Source of the DNA: Crocinitomicaceae bacterium
GTDB lineage: Bacteria > Bacteroidota > Bacteroidia > Flavobacteriales_D > Parvicellaceae
Length of the DNA stretch: 50,152 nucleotides
NCBI GenBank assembly: GCA_018663635.1
Contig: JABJPZ010000237.1
Location: forward strand, 1-50,152
Direction of reading: 5' to 3'
A program made the position numbers and the translations under genes. Below, one piece after another: positions 17,574-26,848 of the stretch (position 1 is the stretch's first letter; every line of letters begins with the position of its first letter). A model generated the notes under the pieces. That model worked only from the letters and a program-made list of their open reading frames with translations. It did no database searches and was not told where the DNA came from.

Positions 17574-18215
17574 TTAGGCTTTAAAAAAATGATAGTGGAC
17601 TAATTTAATGTATTCCATAATAACCATCACAAATCCCTTTTCACTCTGCCAATATTGATCTTCTTGATACTTATTATTAGCCGCACCCACAACAATTAAT
17701 TCAATGCCGTTTGCTTTAAATTTATCCCAAAAAATATGATTGATCCTTCTGGTATGAAAGCGATCTGAGATAATCATTACTTTGGTCCAATCAAATTCCA
17801 AGCATTTTTTAAATATAATGTCAGCTTCTTCCACAGTACTTGTTCCTGCTTGCATTGCCTCAATCTGATTTTCTGGAACTCCCATTTGCTGGATAAAGCC
17901 CTTAGTTAAATGAGCCTCAGAATCTGGAACATCAAAATAAGATGACAAATCATTATGATGTTCGCCCGTACAAATAAAATTTTGAACTAAGCCTAACTGA
18001 TAGATCTCAGCCGCCTTCGACGCCCGTATCTCAGCATTTCCTCCAAGAACAAATGCAACTTGAGCTGATTCTAAATCGTTTTCGCAAATTAAATAAGCCC
18101 CGAGAAGACCTAAAATTTTGATTTTAAACGTGAACAGCACCAAAAACAACAGCGTTAACAAGACCAGTTTGTTTCGGTATCTACCCCAATAATACTTTAC
18201 ATCGTAAATTAACAT
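17574..18215 (-). CDS. YdcF/SanA-like DUF218 membrane-anchored protein
   Basis: This 213-aa protein has an N-terminal membrane anchor (about 15-40) and a DUF218 (YdcF/SanA/ElyC) domain: VAFVLGGNAEIRASKAAEIY, FICTGEHHND, EAMQAGTSTVEEA and KVMIISDRFHTRRI. E. coli relatives (SanA, ElyC) affect envelope barrier and undecaprenyl carrier metabolism, with no settled chemistry. It is the last gene of a three-gene run with fabG and a VWA protein (9-bp gap to the latter). Confidence 0.85.
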   Translation of the reverse strand: MLIYDVKYYWGRYRNKLVLLTLLFLVLFTFKIKILGLLGAYLICENDLESAQVAFVLGGNAEIRASKAAEIYQLGLVQNFICTGEHHNDLSSYFDVPDSEAHLTKGFIQQMGVPENQIEAMQAGTSTVEEADIIFKKCLEFDWTKVMIISDRFHTRRINHIFWDKFKANGIELIVVGAANNKYQEDQYWQSEKGFVMVIMEYIKLVHYHFFKA

Positions 18216-18224
18216 TGCATCAAC

Positions 18225-20309
18225 TTAATACGCACCATGATATTTTCTCAAGAACCATTCTATCCCCAAAAAGAAAATAAGTAGAAAACAAATCCACCTC
18301 CAATTTACCAGGTCTGTAAGATTCTTTTCGAAATAAGAAACGTCTACTATTTCCTTTTTACTTAGTATGGTTGATTTTAAGCTATCTAATTGATTCGGAT
18401 AAAACAAGCTGCCTCCACTTCTATCTGCTATATTAAACAATAGAGAATGATTCGCAGTCGCATTAATCATTTCAACTTTCAATTCAGCTATTGAAAACAT
18501 ACCTTTTTGTTCAAATACTTCACCAGACCTATTGGCACTCGCAACATAGCTATATTCACCTTCTGGAAGGCGTTTACAATTCAAACGATAGGAATTCATA
18601 ACAGGCGTAAAAGAGAAATTAAATTCTTCCCCTACCTCATTAAAAACAGAAAGCTGTACCTCAACATTATTGATTAATTCATAGCTTTCGTTATACAATT
18701 CCGCATTGAATATAATGTCTTCATCTTCTCGAAACTCAGACGAAGTATATATTCGAAAAAAACTTTTATCCTCTTTGGAGGCTAGATAGGTTACAATTTT
18801 AGCGAAGAAATTGTCAAATCTTTCATGCGAATTATTCTCTCTGTAATCCGCCATTCTCCACCTCCACAATCCTTCACCGAGGAAAATACCACATTTATTC
18901 TGTTGACTTTTATTAAAAAGTAACAATGGAAAATTTGTTTGTGACCTACCTATTTTTTGGTAGCACATGATTTCAGCCGAATTATTCACTAAATAATCAT
19001 TAGCAAATGGAACAGCTATTGGCGGATACTTTTCTAAATCTCTCTTAAAATCGTCATCTAAAGTAAACAAAGAAAAAGAGGTGTTTAAAAGTGCCTGCGC
19101 TTCAGAAACTCCCTTAGGAGCTAATAAATTTAAACCAGCATTAAGCGAATTGAACTTATTAAAATTAGTTTGGGAACCCAGCACATAAAATATTGGAATT
19201 CTGGATGAACTAAAATTTAATACTTCAGGAAGAGATGTGGATTTAAAAGGAATTTGATGCGCAATTACTAAACTGTAATCATTTACCTCCTCTTTAAATT
19301 CACTCAACAATTGAACATCAACTTCATAATTTTTATTTTTTTCAACAGCAACTTTAAGCGCATAAATATCCGGATTAGCCGCGCCAGCCAGCAATAAAAC
19401 TTTTTGTTTACTATTTAAAACTTCTATATAAATTTCCTTCGAATTGTTTTCGACGGTCAGCTCTCCTTCAATTGAGCTTACAACAACGCTGTACTTTTGA
19501 AGTCCGCTTTTATTTGCTTCGATTTGAAAAGGTACGATTGTAAAGTATTCATTTTTATCTATCGATATAATTTGGCTTGATATGGTTTTACCATCGTGAA
19601 TAATGTCTACCGAAGTCTTAGCTCCTTCACACTGTTTTCCAGCTATCGCTATTTCAATAGGAAATATATTTCCTAAATAAGCTAATCGATTATAAGCAAT
19701 TTCGGTTATGATGATATCTTTTCTTGAATTAGTATCGCCAAGTGCAATTGTAAAAATAGAAGTATTCTTAATTTTTTGCGCTGAATAAGTTGGATCCGTA
19801 CCGCTATTATAAATACCGTCTGTTGCTAGTATTATCGCTCCAACATTCCTATTGTAATATCTCGTGTAAACTTCATCAAACACATTGGAAATATTGGTTG
19901 TTTTATCCGTAAAATCAACTTTTAATCCTTGCCTGATTTCATTACCGAATGTATAGGATTGAATTTCATATTTTTCACCCAAATCAGTTTTTAAAGCGGC
20001 CAGCTGCTCTATGAATTCGCTTTGAATAACAGCTGAATCCCTTGACAACAATAATGACTCTGAATTATCTTGCAACAAAACAATGACTGGCTTCTCTACT
20101 TTACTAGTCACTGATTCTAAAAGTGGTTCTAAAAGCAATAAAGCAAGAATTGTAACAATAATGAACCGGAAAGAACTGAGCAGTATTTTCCATGATCTTG
20201 ACAACTCCTTTAGCAGCTTGTCATTTCGATATAAAAAAATGGCATAAGCTAACCCTATAACGACACAGACAATACCATACCACGCAGGAAAACTTAGGCT
20301 AATACTCAT
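18225..20309 (-). CDS. Membrane protein with VWA-like domain
   Basis: This 694-aa protein has two N-terminal membrane helices (about 7-25 and 40-62, ending ALLLLEPLL) and one C-terminal helix (about 668-686). In between lies a von Willebrand A-like fold: PVIVLLQDNSESL stands in for the DxSxS MIDAS, and VGAIILATDGIYNSG supplies the second metal-site Asp. Beta-sandwich domains follow. This matches the large VWA proteins of Bacteroidota that resemble BatA/B or the GATase1/VWA group, thought to act in envelope stress or assembly. The gene follows fabG by 5 bp and precedes the YdcF gene by 9 bp. The exact function is unknown. Confidence 0.72.
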   Translation of the reverse strand: MSISLSFPAWYGIVCVVIGLAYAIFLYRNDKLLKELSRSWKILLSSFRFIIVTILALLLLEPLLESVTSKVEKPVIVLLQDNSESLLLSRDSAVIQSEFIEQLAALKTDLGEKYEIQSYTFGNEIRQGLKVDFTDKTTNISNVFDEVYTRYYNRNVGAIILATDGIYNSGTDPTYSAQKIKNTSIFTIALGDTNSRKDIIITEIAYNRLAYLGNIFPIEIAIAGKQCEGAKTSVDIIHDGKTISSQIISIDKNEYFTIVPFQIEANKSGLQKYSVVVSSIEGELTVENNSKEIYIEVLNSKQKVLLLAGAANPDIYALKVAVEKNKNYEVDVQLLSEFKEEVNDYSLVIAHQIPFKSTSLPEVLNFSSSRIPIFYVLGSQTNFNKFNSLNAGLNLLAPKGVSEAQALLNTSFSLFTLDDDFKRDLEKYPPIAVPFANDYLVNNSAEIMCYQKIGRSQTNFPLLLFNKSQQNKCGIFLGEGLWRWRMADYRENNSHERFDNFFAKIVTYLASKEDKSFFRIYTSSEFREDEDIIFNAELYNESYELINNVEVQLSVFNEVGEEFNFSFTPVMNSYRLNCKRLPEGEYSYVASANRSGEVFEQKGMFSIAELKVEMINATANHSLLFNIADRSGGSLFYPNQLDSLKSTILSKKEIVDVSYFEKNLTDLVNWRWICFLLIFFLGIEWFLRKYHGAY

Positions 20310-20314
20310 TCAAA

Positions 20315-21061
20315 TTAAGTTAGCATTCCGCCACATACATTAACAACTTGGCCAGTGACATAAGCCGACAGATCTGAGGCTAAAAACAAAGCCATATTTG
20401 CTACATCTTCAGGTGTTCCGCCTCTTTTCAAAGGAATCGCGTCTCTCCACTCTTGAACAACTTTTTCATCTAATGCACCTGTCATTTCGGTTTCAATAAA
20501 GCCTGGTGCAATGGCATTACATCGGATATTTCTAGAACCCAATTCCTGCGCTACTGACTTCGTAAAACCGTTGATACCAGCCTTAGACGCAGCATAATTA
20601 GCCTGTCCTGCATTGCCCTTAACACCAACCACAGAACTAATATTAACAATTGAACCTTTCCGTTGCTTCAACATGGTTCTTTGAACCGCCTTAGTCATAT
20701 TGAATACCGACTTTAAATTGGTATTGATAACTTCATCCCAATTTTCTTCTGTCATTCGCATTAATAAACCGTCTCGCGTGATTCCAGCATTGTTAATAAC
20801 CACATCGATTGTCTCAAATTTATCCAGCGCCAAAGCAACAAGTTCTTCACACGCATGATAATCCGCAGCATTTGATTTTACAGCAATGGCTTCCACTCCT
20901 CTACCCTTTAAGTCCTTTTCAATTGCTTTTGCTTTTTCTTCTGACGATGCATAGGTGAAAATTACGTTGGCACCAGAGTCTGCAAACAATTCAGCGATTC
21001 CTTTACCTATACCTCTTGTTGCACCCGTTATTATTACCGTTTTATCCTGTAAAATCTTCAT
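20315..21061 (-). CDS. fabG: 3-oxoacyl-[acyl-carrier-protein] reductase
   Basis: NADPH-dependent short-chain dehydrogenase that reduces beta-ketoacyl-ACP in fatty acid elongation. 248 aa. The nucleotide motif is GATRGIGKGIAE (13-24), then NNAGITRDGLLMRM, which is typical of FabG. The catalytic triad is S143, Y156 and K160 (NISSVVGVKGNAGQANYAASK). The C-terminus (GQVVNVCGGMLT) agrees. It is the first gene of the operon with the VWA and YdcF proteins, and is divergent from the outer-membrane barrel gene. No acyl carrier or other fab gene is adjacent, so an isolated paralogue is possible. Confidence 0.92.
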   Translation of the reverse strand: MKILQDKTVIITGATRGIGKGIAELFADSGANVIFTYASSEEKAKAIEKDLKGRGVEAIAVKSNAADYHACEELVALALDKFETIDVVINNAGITRDGLLMRMTEENWDEVINTNLKSVFNMTKAVQRTMLKQRKGSIVNISSVVGVKGNAGQANYAASKAGINGFTKSVAQELGSRNIRCNAIAPGFIETEMTGALDEKVVQEWRDAIPLKRGGTPEDVANMALFLASDLSAYVTGQVVNVCGGMLT

Positions 21062-21129
21062 TTCGTTTAATTGTTTTCTTTTTATGCATTATTATTCCAT
21101 AATTTCGCCGAATGGAAACGCCAAATATA

Positions 21130-21861
21130 ATGAGAAAAACGATTCTTACTCTTACAACTTTTGCTATTATCAATACTTCTTTTGCACAGAATTGGCTAGA
21201 TATTGGAATAAAAGGTGGCTATGGACTCTCATTATTGTACAATCAAAATATTTTTGATGACTCTGGATTTAATCATCAATTATCCGGGGCCTATTCATTT
21301 GGTGGAAAAATCGGTCTGAATTTTGGAGAAAACCACGAGGTAACTGTGGATATACTTAGCAGTAGTTTCAAACAAAAATTTAAATTCAACATCACGGATT
21401 CTCTCAGTGGCGGCAGTCCAACTTACAATTCACAGATTAATTACCAAGCATTGGATATTTTGTTGATGTATCGCAGCAATAATGAAGGCAGGTATTTTGA
21501 AATTGGACCGTATATGTCATTAATCAAAGAGGCTCAACACACCAATGAATATCTTGACATTGTAAATGAAACCGTTACCAACAATTGGAATAAAAATGGT
21601 TATGGAGTTGCGATGGGCTTCGGTGCTTATCTTATCGGTTCTGAAAATTTCGGGGTTACTTTTGGTGCAAGATTTAATTACATGATATCAGATGCAATAA
21701 GCACATTGGGCCAATCTAATAATTTTCCGGCAAACAAAAATTATGATAGCTACAAAGCCTCTCACCCTTTCAGCGCAATGATTGTAATGGAGATGAATTA
21801 TGATCTTGGATATTTAGCCAGTGCAAAGTGCTCTAAAAGAAGAAAGATTATTTTGTTTTAG
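21130..21861 (+). CDS. Outer-membrane beta-barrel protein
   Basis: The protein has about 243 aa from the ATG at 21130, which gives a clean signal peptide (MRKTILTLTTFAIINTSFAQ). An upstream in-frame ATG at 21112 would add six residues. It would also sit at the probable transcription start set by a near-consensus box TAATTTCG (21100-21107). The rest is alternating beta strands with Gly and aromatics (GIKGGYGLSLLY, GGKIGLNFGENH, GVAMGFGAYLIG, GVTFGARFNYMIS), ending in Phe as barrel proteins do. The tail KCSKRRKIILF is a recurring ending of this Bacteroidota porin-like group. Ligand unknown. Confidence 0.75.
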   Translation: MRKTILTLTTFAIINTSFAQNWLDIGIKGGYGLSLLYNQNIFDDSGFNHQLSGAYSFGGKIGLNFGENHEVTVDILSSSFKQKFKFNITDSLSGGSPTYNSQINYQALDILLMYRSNNEGRYFEIGPYMSLIKEAQHTNEYLDIVNETVTNNWNKNGYGVAMGFGAYLIGSENFGVTFGARFNYMISDAISTLGQSNNFPANKNYDSYKASHPFSAMIVMEMNYDLGYLASAKCSKRRKIILF

Positions 21862-22284
21862 TGCTTGCTGTTCAAGTCTTAGACCAATCATTTCATCAGG
21901 ACTAACTTTTCCGCTAGCAATTTCTTCTTACTTACACATTGAATGGAGTAAATTCCTGCAGGGTTTTAGACATGTTAAATTGAGCGAATCCAAGAGCATC
22001 TAACGGATATTTTTCTATGATTTTACCGAAATATCAGTGAGGTATACTTCTTTTGCAATTTGAATTACTTGTACAGTTAGTCGCCACGCAATCGGTTTGG
22101 GTCAAGCTTCACAAGGCGGAAACTTGCAGAAATGCAGCTGGCTAAGCCTATTTTTTAGATCTAAACTCAAAATCGGGCTAAACGGAAGCAACATTTTTTT
22201 TCCTCTGGATGGCCACTAAATTAAAGCGCAATTAAACCTTTTACTTAAAGAGAAGTCTACTTAGTATAAATCAAAACAACAATT
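21862..22284. other. 423-bp region without an assigned gene
   Basis: No intact gene is recognised. The minus strand holds two short protein-like open stretches in different frames. One spans 22033-21932 and contains KYPLDALGFAQFNMSKTLQE. The other spans 21927-21814, contains SGKVSPDEMIGLRLEQQALK, and runs into the barrel gene. They could be remains of a decayed gene. A hairpin TGCA-GAAA-TGCA lies near 22124-22135, followed by GGCTAAGCC and a T-run near 22151. The final part should contain the promoter of the DUF2541 gene. Nothing here is decisive. Confidence 0.35.
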
Positions 22285-22686
22285 ATGAGATCATTTATCA
22301 CATTATTTCTTGCCTTGGCTACCATTATATCCACGATGTCTTTTTCAAAAAATATTAATTCAGGTGGAGAATGGCAGCGACTTGGAACTAGAATTGTAAA
22401 TATGCAAGCAGACCATGATGAGCTTCCAGTAACCGCGTTCAAAGGAGCCTTCACGAAGCTTAAGCTTCGTGTAAAAGGAGCTCCTATTTTCGTCAAAAAC
22501 ATACGTGTCATTTTTGGAAATGGACAAGACTTAAACCTTAAGGTGGGACATAAATTTACACCGGGATCAGAAAGAATTCTTGACTTACCAGGCAATAAAA
22601 GAATAATTAAGAAAATTAATTTCAACTATAAAACAGTTACTACAAGCAAAGGCAGAGCTGAAGTAGTGGTTTGGGGCAAACGGTAA
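22285..22686 (+). CDS. Small secreted DUF2541-like protein
   Basis: This 133-aa exported protein has a signal peptide at residues 1-20 or so. The mature part reads WQRLGTRIVNMQADHDELPV, then FTKLKLRVKGAPIFVKNIRVIFGNGQDLNL and ERILDLPGNKRIIKKINFNY. This order (W-x-x-LG, HD, K-L-K/R, FGNG, DLPG-x-x-R, I-x-F-x-Y) matches DUF2541, whose E. coli member is YaaI, a periplasmic protein of unknown function. Codons for KLKLR contain a perfect 20-bp palindrome (22452-22471). Confidence 0.7.
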   Translation: MRSFITLFLALATIISTMSFSKNINSGGEWQRLGTRIVNMQADHDELPVTAFKGAFTKLKLRVKGAPIFVKNIRVIFGNGQDLNLKVGHKFTPGSERILDLPGNKRIIKKINFNYKTVTTSKGRAEVVVWGKR

Positions 22687-22737
22687 AATAGCCATGCATT
22701 AGCATGCTTTCTTGCATTCGTTCAATATTTATTGATT

Positions 22738-23835
22738 TTATTGGTCTTGCTTTCCTGAACAAGTCGAAAAGCGCATCCATATTGGACGATGATCGCTGTA
22801 TTTATACTTAAGCTCCTTTGGTGTGAGCTTTTCTAAGTCTTCGATATAAAAATTGCCATTGGGTTCATCATAAACCATAACGCCATAATCCACATTCCAT
22901 TGACAATTCTCTAACTCGAATTCTTCAAAAACATCTGAGGTAATCCAAAAGGTGTCATAGACCATTGTATTATCAGATACTGTAGTTGAATGCAACTGTG
23001 GATCCTCAATGTAAGGGTTGTCATGCACCTCGCGCAATTGAACTAATGTAGAATCAAAAGATTCAATGTGTGGTGATCTAAATAATTCGAAATCGTAAGC
23101 TATCTGTTGTATTCCATATTCCTTTCGATCAGTATTAAAATGACCACCTCCAAATCGATTAAAATCTCCAAGCACAATTACGTCCGGATCTACCGAATAT
23201 TCCAGTGGTTGGTGCAAGATCGCATTTAGCTCTTTGTAATCAGCTTGCCGCCTAAAATAGTCAGAATCGTTCCAAGCGAAATGACAGCTTATCAAGGTGA
23301 AATCAAAATCTCCCGACAACCAATGTGTTTGAACGTATTTTCTATTCCTAGGTTCAGAACAAGCAATCAATGCCGAATTTTTACCTTCTATTTTCCTTAG
23401 ATCAACCTTTAAAGAATCATAAATAAAAGCCATTGACTCCATGCGCATTCCTTTTCCAATCCTTTCTGAAGTAAACCATTTATATCCTTTCAATGAAATA
23501 CGGTTAAGAGAAGTCGTCAGGTCAGCAACGGCAGAATCTCCTCTAACTCCATCCACAACTTCCTGAAGCACGATTATGCTAAAATTTCCTCGTGAAAGTA
23601 AAGAAGCACAATTCGTAATTCTATCTGGAGTGCGATAGCTGGATTCAGACCGAACGTATCGCGCATCTTTATGTTGAATGCTAATCTCTTTGTATTTGTG
23701 ATCTACTCCTCCTAAAAGGTATACGTTAAAGCTGCATATGTTGATAGAACAACTGTCTTCAACTAATAATTGAGCTTGTGAGTTAAAGCTAATGGATAAG
23801 ATTAAAATCAATATGCTCCACTTAGCATTCATCAA
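22738..23835 (-). CDS. Secreted endonuclease/exonuclease/phosphatase-family protein
   Basis: This 365-aa protein has a signal peptide at 1-22 (ending NSQAQ) and an EEP (DNase I-like) fold. The metal-binding Glu is in IIVLQEVVDG, the Asp/Asn pair in DVIVLGDFNRFGGG, and the terminal Asp/His in YSDHRPIWMRF. All core catalytic residues are present, so it is probably an active phosphodiesterase or phosphatase acting outside the cytoplasm, for example in nucleic-acid or phosphate scavenging. The substrate cannot be told from sequence. It overlaps the end of the phosphohexomutase gene by 4 bp, so the two are co-translated. Confidence 0.85.
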   Translation of the reverse strand: MMNAKWSILILILSISFNSQAQLLVEDSCSINICSFNVYLLGGVDHKYKEISIQHKDARYVRSESSYRTPDRITNCASLLSRGNFSIIVLQEVVDGVRGDSAVADLTTSLNRISLKGYKWFTSERIGKGMRMESMAFIYDSLKVDLRKIEGKNSALIACSEPRNRKYVQTHWLSGDFDFTLISCHFAWNDSDYFRRQADYKELNAILHQPLEYSVDPDVIVLGDFNRFGGGHFNTDRKEYGIQQIAYDFELFRSPHIESFDSTLVQLREVHDNPYIEDPQLHSTTVSDNTMVYDTFWITSDVFEEFELENCQWNVDYGVMVYDEPNGNFYIEDLEKLTPKELKYKYSDHRPIWMRFSTCSGKQDQ

Positions 23836-25238
23836 ACGCCTATTGTAGATTTACATGCTTCTAAAATTCGAAGTGCTCCAGCTAAATCCGTACTCTCTGC
23901 ATAGCACCTTAATACGGGCTCAGTTCCAGAAGGCCGAATCATCATCCATTGATCATCCCCTAGAAAAAACTTGTAACCATCAGTTGTATCTACTTTTTCC
24001 ACTTTATAAGGTCCGAATTGGGTATAATGACCGTTTTTACAATTTTCAACAATTTCTTGCTTTAAAGTTTCATCAAGATGAAGGTCATCACGCCAATATT
24101 TAAACTCCCCAACTAAATCATAAATTTCCTGGATTAAATTCTCCAAAGATTTGCCAGACTTAGCCATATACTCCCATATAACTAGCCCCATCCATATACC
24201 ATCTCGCTCAGGGATATGGCCTTTTATCGCGATTCCTCCAGACTCTTCTCCACCTATCAACACATCCTCAGAAATCATTTGTTTGGCAATGTATTTAAAT
24301 CCTATTTTAACCGTATCATGCTCAAGACCCCATTGTTCTGCTAATTTAGTAACGCGTGGAGTAGTTGACGCTGCAACGCATACTTTACCCGTCATTCCTT
24401 TGTGTTTGTACAAATAATTTAGCAACAGCAAAATAATATGATGAGAATCTACAAACTCCCCGAGACTATTATACAATCCTATTCGGTCTGCATCTCCATC
24501 TGTAGCTAATCCGCAGGCTATGTCTCCTCGCACTTTAATTAATTCAGAAAATTCAGTTAAATTTTTATGAATTGGTTCTGGAGCCTGCCCCATAAAAGAT
24601 GGATTATGCTCACAATGCAAAAACGTCATTTCTGGAAAAATTCGTTTCAATACGTTTTGACCAGAACCATACATGGCATCATAAGCAAAATTTAATCCTG
24701 AGTTTCTAATTGCATCCAAATCAAAATTAGCTTCTATTGCAGAAACATACATAGTTTCCAAATCAATAATTTCGATGCTTCCAGTTTGAACCATTCCATT
24801 AAAACTCATCGAATCCAAATCTACCTTGTGTTCAGCAGGAATAATCGCTTCCACTTCTTTAACATATTCTTCAATTAGTGGTCCACCATGATGGCTTTTG
24901 AGTTTATACCCATTATAGTCAGGCGGATTATGACTTGCTGTTAAAACAACCCCCATAGATGCGTTAAAATGTTTAGTCCCATAACTTACCATAGGTGTAG
25001 AAACAAATCCCCTAGACATTTTAACATTAACACCATGAACTACAAATACTTTTGCAGCTACTTCAGCAAACATTTCCCCGCCGAATCTACAATCGTAACC
25101 TAAAACAATTGAAGGAGAATCAAAATTCTGTTTCACCCATAATGCAGTTGCCACAGCCACTCTTGCAACATTATCTACTGTATATTCCTTAGCAATTATT
25201 GCTCTCCAACCATCAGTTCCAAACTTAATCTCAACCAT
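23832..25238 (-). CDS. Phosphoglucomutase/phosphomannomutase family protein
   Basis: Alpha-D-phosphohexomutase, 468 aa, interconverting hexose 1- and 6-phosphates for sugar-nucleotide synthesis. All four family motifs are intact: the phosphoserine loop LTASHNP with S102, the metal loop DGDADR (D247, D249, D251), the sugar-binding GGEESGG, and the phosphate-binding RPSGTEPVLR near the C-terminus. Glucose versus mannose specificity cannot be set from these motifs. It is the first gene of a pair with the secreted EEP protein. Confidence 0.92.
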   Translation of the reverse strand: MVEIKFGTDGWRAIIAKEYTVDNVARVAVATALWVKQNFDSPSIVLGYDCRFGGEMFAEVAAKVFVVHGVNVKMSRGFVSTPMVSYGTKHFNASMGVVLTASHNPPDYNGYKLKSHHGGPLIEEYVKEVEAIIPAEHKVDLDSMSFNGMVQTGSIEIIDLETMYVSAIEANFDLDAIRNSGLNFAYDAMYGSGQNVLKRIFPEMTFLHCEHNPSFMGQAPEPIHKNLTEFSELIKVRGDIACGLATDGDADRIGLYNSLGEFVDSHHIILLLLNYLYKHKGMTGKVCVAASTTPRVTKLAEQWGLEHDTVKIGFKYIAKQMISEDVLIGGEESGGIAIKGHIPERDGIWMGLVIWEYMAKSGKSLENLIQEIYDLVGEFKYWRDDLHLDETLKQEIVENCKNGHYTQFGPYKVEKVDTTDGYKFFLGDDQWMMIRPSGTEPVLRCYAESTDLAGALRILEACKSTIGV

Positions 25239-25358
25239 CTAGTGTATTTATAATTTCTGTTTAAAGCGCCGAAATTAAGGATTTTTCGTATTCATTTTTA
25301 GTCTTAAACAAGGTATTGTAAAGAAAAGAAAAAACTAAAGTAGATATTGAATTGAAAG

Positions 25359-26171
25359 TTAATTCAAAATAAACTTAACTGTTTGATCCAAAACTTCCGT
25401 TAAAGCTTCTGGCAATTCAGTCTCTGGCCAAGGTTCTGAAGCCCCGAAGGTATGTCCTGCACCATGAACCAATTGCAGTCTAGAAGTAGTACCCCATTTT
25501 TTTAAATTAAAGGCCTCATTTACATTAACAGCTTCGTCCTCTGAACCGTGAATAATTAAGTACGGTACGGTCAAACTGCTGACTGATTTTTGAATACTCA
25601 ACCTGTTCCTGCTTTTATCAAAATCTTCGTAAAATTGCCAAAAATGAGGCATTTCTTGCCCAGTTCTTCCATTTTTAACGTAAAAAACACCATTTTCTTT
25701 CCATTTCGACAAATACTTACCTTTTGGGAATCGAGTTGAAAAGTCAGAAACGCCCGCCCATGAAACCACTTTTGATATTCGGTTATCTCCTGCCCCAACT
25801 ATGGTAACGATTCCTCCGCCTCTACTATGGCCAATAAGAGTCAAAGAAGAAAATCCATATTCTTGCTCTATAACATCGATTACGTCATTTAAATCTTGGA
25901 TTTCTTTTGAATAATTGTTTTCACCAAAGGCCTTAAGATCCGGAAAATCTATTGGATTGGAGAGCGTTCCACCATTACACGAGAAATTAAATTTTACAAT
26001 ACAAATATTGCGATTCGCTAAATAATCTGCCATTAAATTCCAACAGCCCCAGTCTTTAAATCCCTTGTAACCGTGGCAAAAAATTACTGTATGTCCCCCA
26101 ACTGGCCCCCTTATATCCAGCAAGATAGAACGACTGCTTTCGCGATCAATTATTAAATCTTCTGAATTCAT
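25359..26171 (-). CDS. Alpha/beta hydrolase
   Basis: This 270-aa cytoplasmic protein has the full alpha/beta-hydrolase triad: nucleophile S116 in GHSRGGG, an acid in IHGSEDEAVNV, and the His in HGAGHTFG. The oxyanion-side motif is FCHGYKGFKDW. The form resembles the dienelactone-hydrolase/acyl-esterase-like S9 group. No substrate can be assigned. It is divergent from the KDO operon with 41 bp between starts and is not part of it. Confidence 0.82.
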   Translation of the reverse strand: MNSEDLIIDRESSRSILLDIRGPVGGHTVIFCHGYKGFKDWGCWNLMADYLANRNICIVKFNFSCNGGTLSNPIDFPDLKAFGENNYSKEIQDLNDVIDVIEQEYGFSSLTLIGHSRGGGIVTIVGAGDNRISKVVSWAGVSDFSTRFPKGKYLSKWKENGVFYVKNGRTGQEMPHFWQFYEDFDKSRNRLSIQKSVSSLTVPYLIIHGSEDEAVNVNEAFNLKKWGTTSRLQLVHGAGHTFGASEPWPETELPEALTEVLDQTVKFILN

Positions 26172-26212
26172 CGTGCAATATAATAGATATCATAGTAAAG
26201 ATTGGTTGAGTT

Positions 26213-26848
26213 TTGATTAATTTCACCAATGAAAAAATATCCAAGTTGAAAGAAAAAATAAAATCCATCATTCAAAAACAAGTAGATGCCATAAACAAAA
26301 TGCCTATTGATGGAATTTCACAAATTGCTATTGAAATGATTCATAAGGCAGTTCACGTTAATGGCGGTAAGCTGGTAGTGAGCGGTATGGGAAAGGCTGG
26401 CCAAATTGGGTTAAATATTGCTACTACATTCAGTTCGACCGGTACACCTTCCATTTTTCTTCACCCCTCAGAAGCACAACATGGAGATCTGGGCTTATTA
26501 CAAGAAAATGATTTGCTTTTTGTGATTTCGAATTCAGGAAAGACTCGGGAACTTATTGAATTAACTCAATTAGCAAAAGGCCTTCATCCAAAAGTAAAAG
26601 TCATTTGCTTATCTGGCAAAACAGAAAGTAATTTGTCTAAGAGGGCTGATCTGACGATATCGACAGGAAATCCAAAAGAGGTCTGTCCTTTAGGATTAAC
26701 CCCAACTACTTCAACCACTTGTATGACAATAGTTGGTGATGTTTTAGTAGTTCTGATGATGGAAAAAATAAAATTCACAAAAGAAGATTACGCCAAAAGA
26801 CACCACAGTGGATACCTTGGAGAAAAAGCAAGAAATGAAAATAGATAG
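26213..26848 (+). CDS. kdsD: D-arabinose-5-phosphate isomerase, SIS domain only
   Basis: Interconverts ribulose 5-phosphate and arabinose 5-phosphate, the first committed step toward KDO. This 211-aa protein is one SIS domain of the KpsF/GutQ/KdsD type: SGMGKAGQIGLNIATTFSSTG, HPSEAQHGDLG, NSGKTRELIEL, and LGLTPTTSTT. The usual pair of C-terminal CBS domains (family length about 320) is absent; the gene stops right after the SIS part. The start must be TTG at 26213, since the helix begins at once. It leads the four-gene KDO/DAHP run and overlaps kdsA by about 14 bp. Confidence 0.9.
   Translation: MINFTNEKISKLKEKIKSIIQKQVDAINKMPIDGISQIAIEMIHKAVHVNGGKLVVSGMGKAGQIGLNIATTFSSTGTPSIFLHPSEAQHGDLGLLQENDLLFVISNSGKTRELIELTQLAKGLHPKVKVICLSGKTESNLSKRADLTISTGNPKEVCPLGLTPTTSTTCMTIVGDVLVVLMMEKIKFTKEDYAKRHHSGYLGEKARNENR

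Noticed and set aside
21821-22003. 60-codon plus-strand frame after the barrel gene
   Set aside because: Starts inside the barrel gene, has no motif and no credible start signal.
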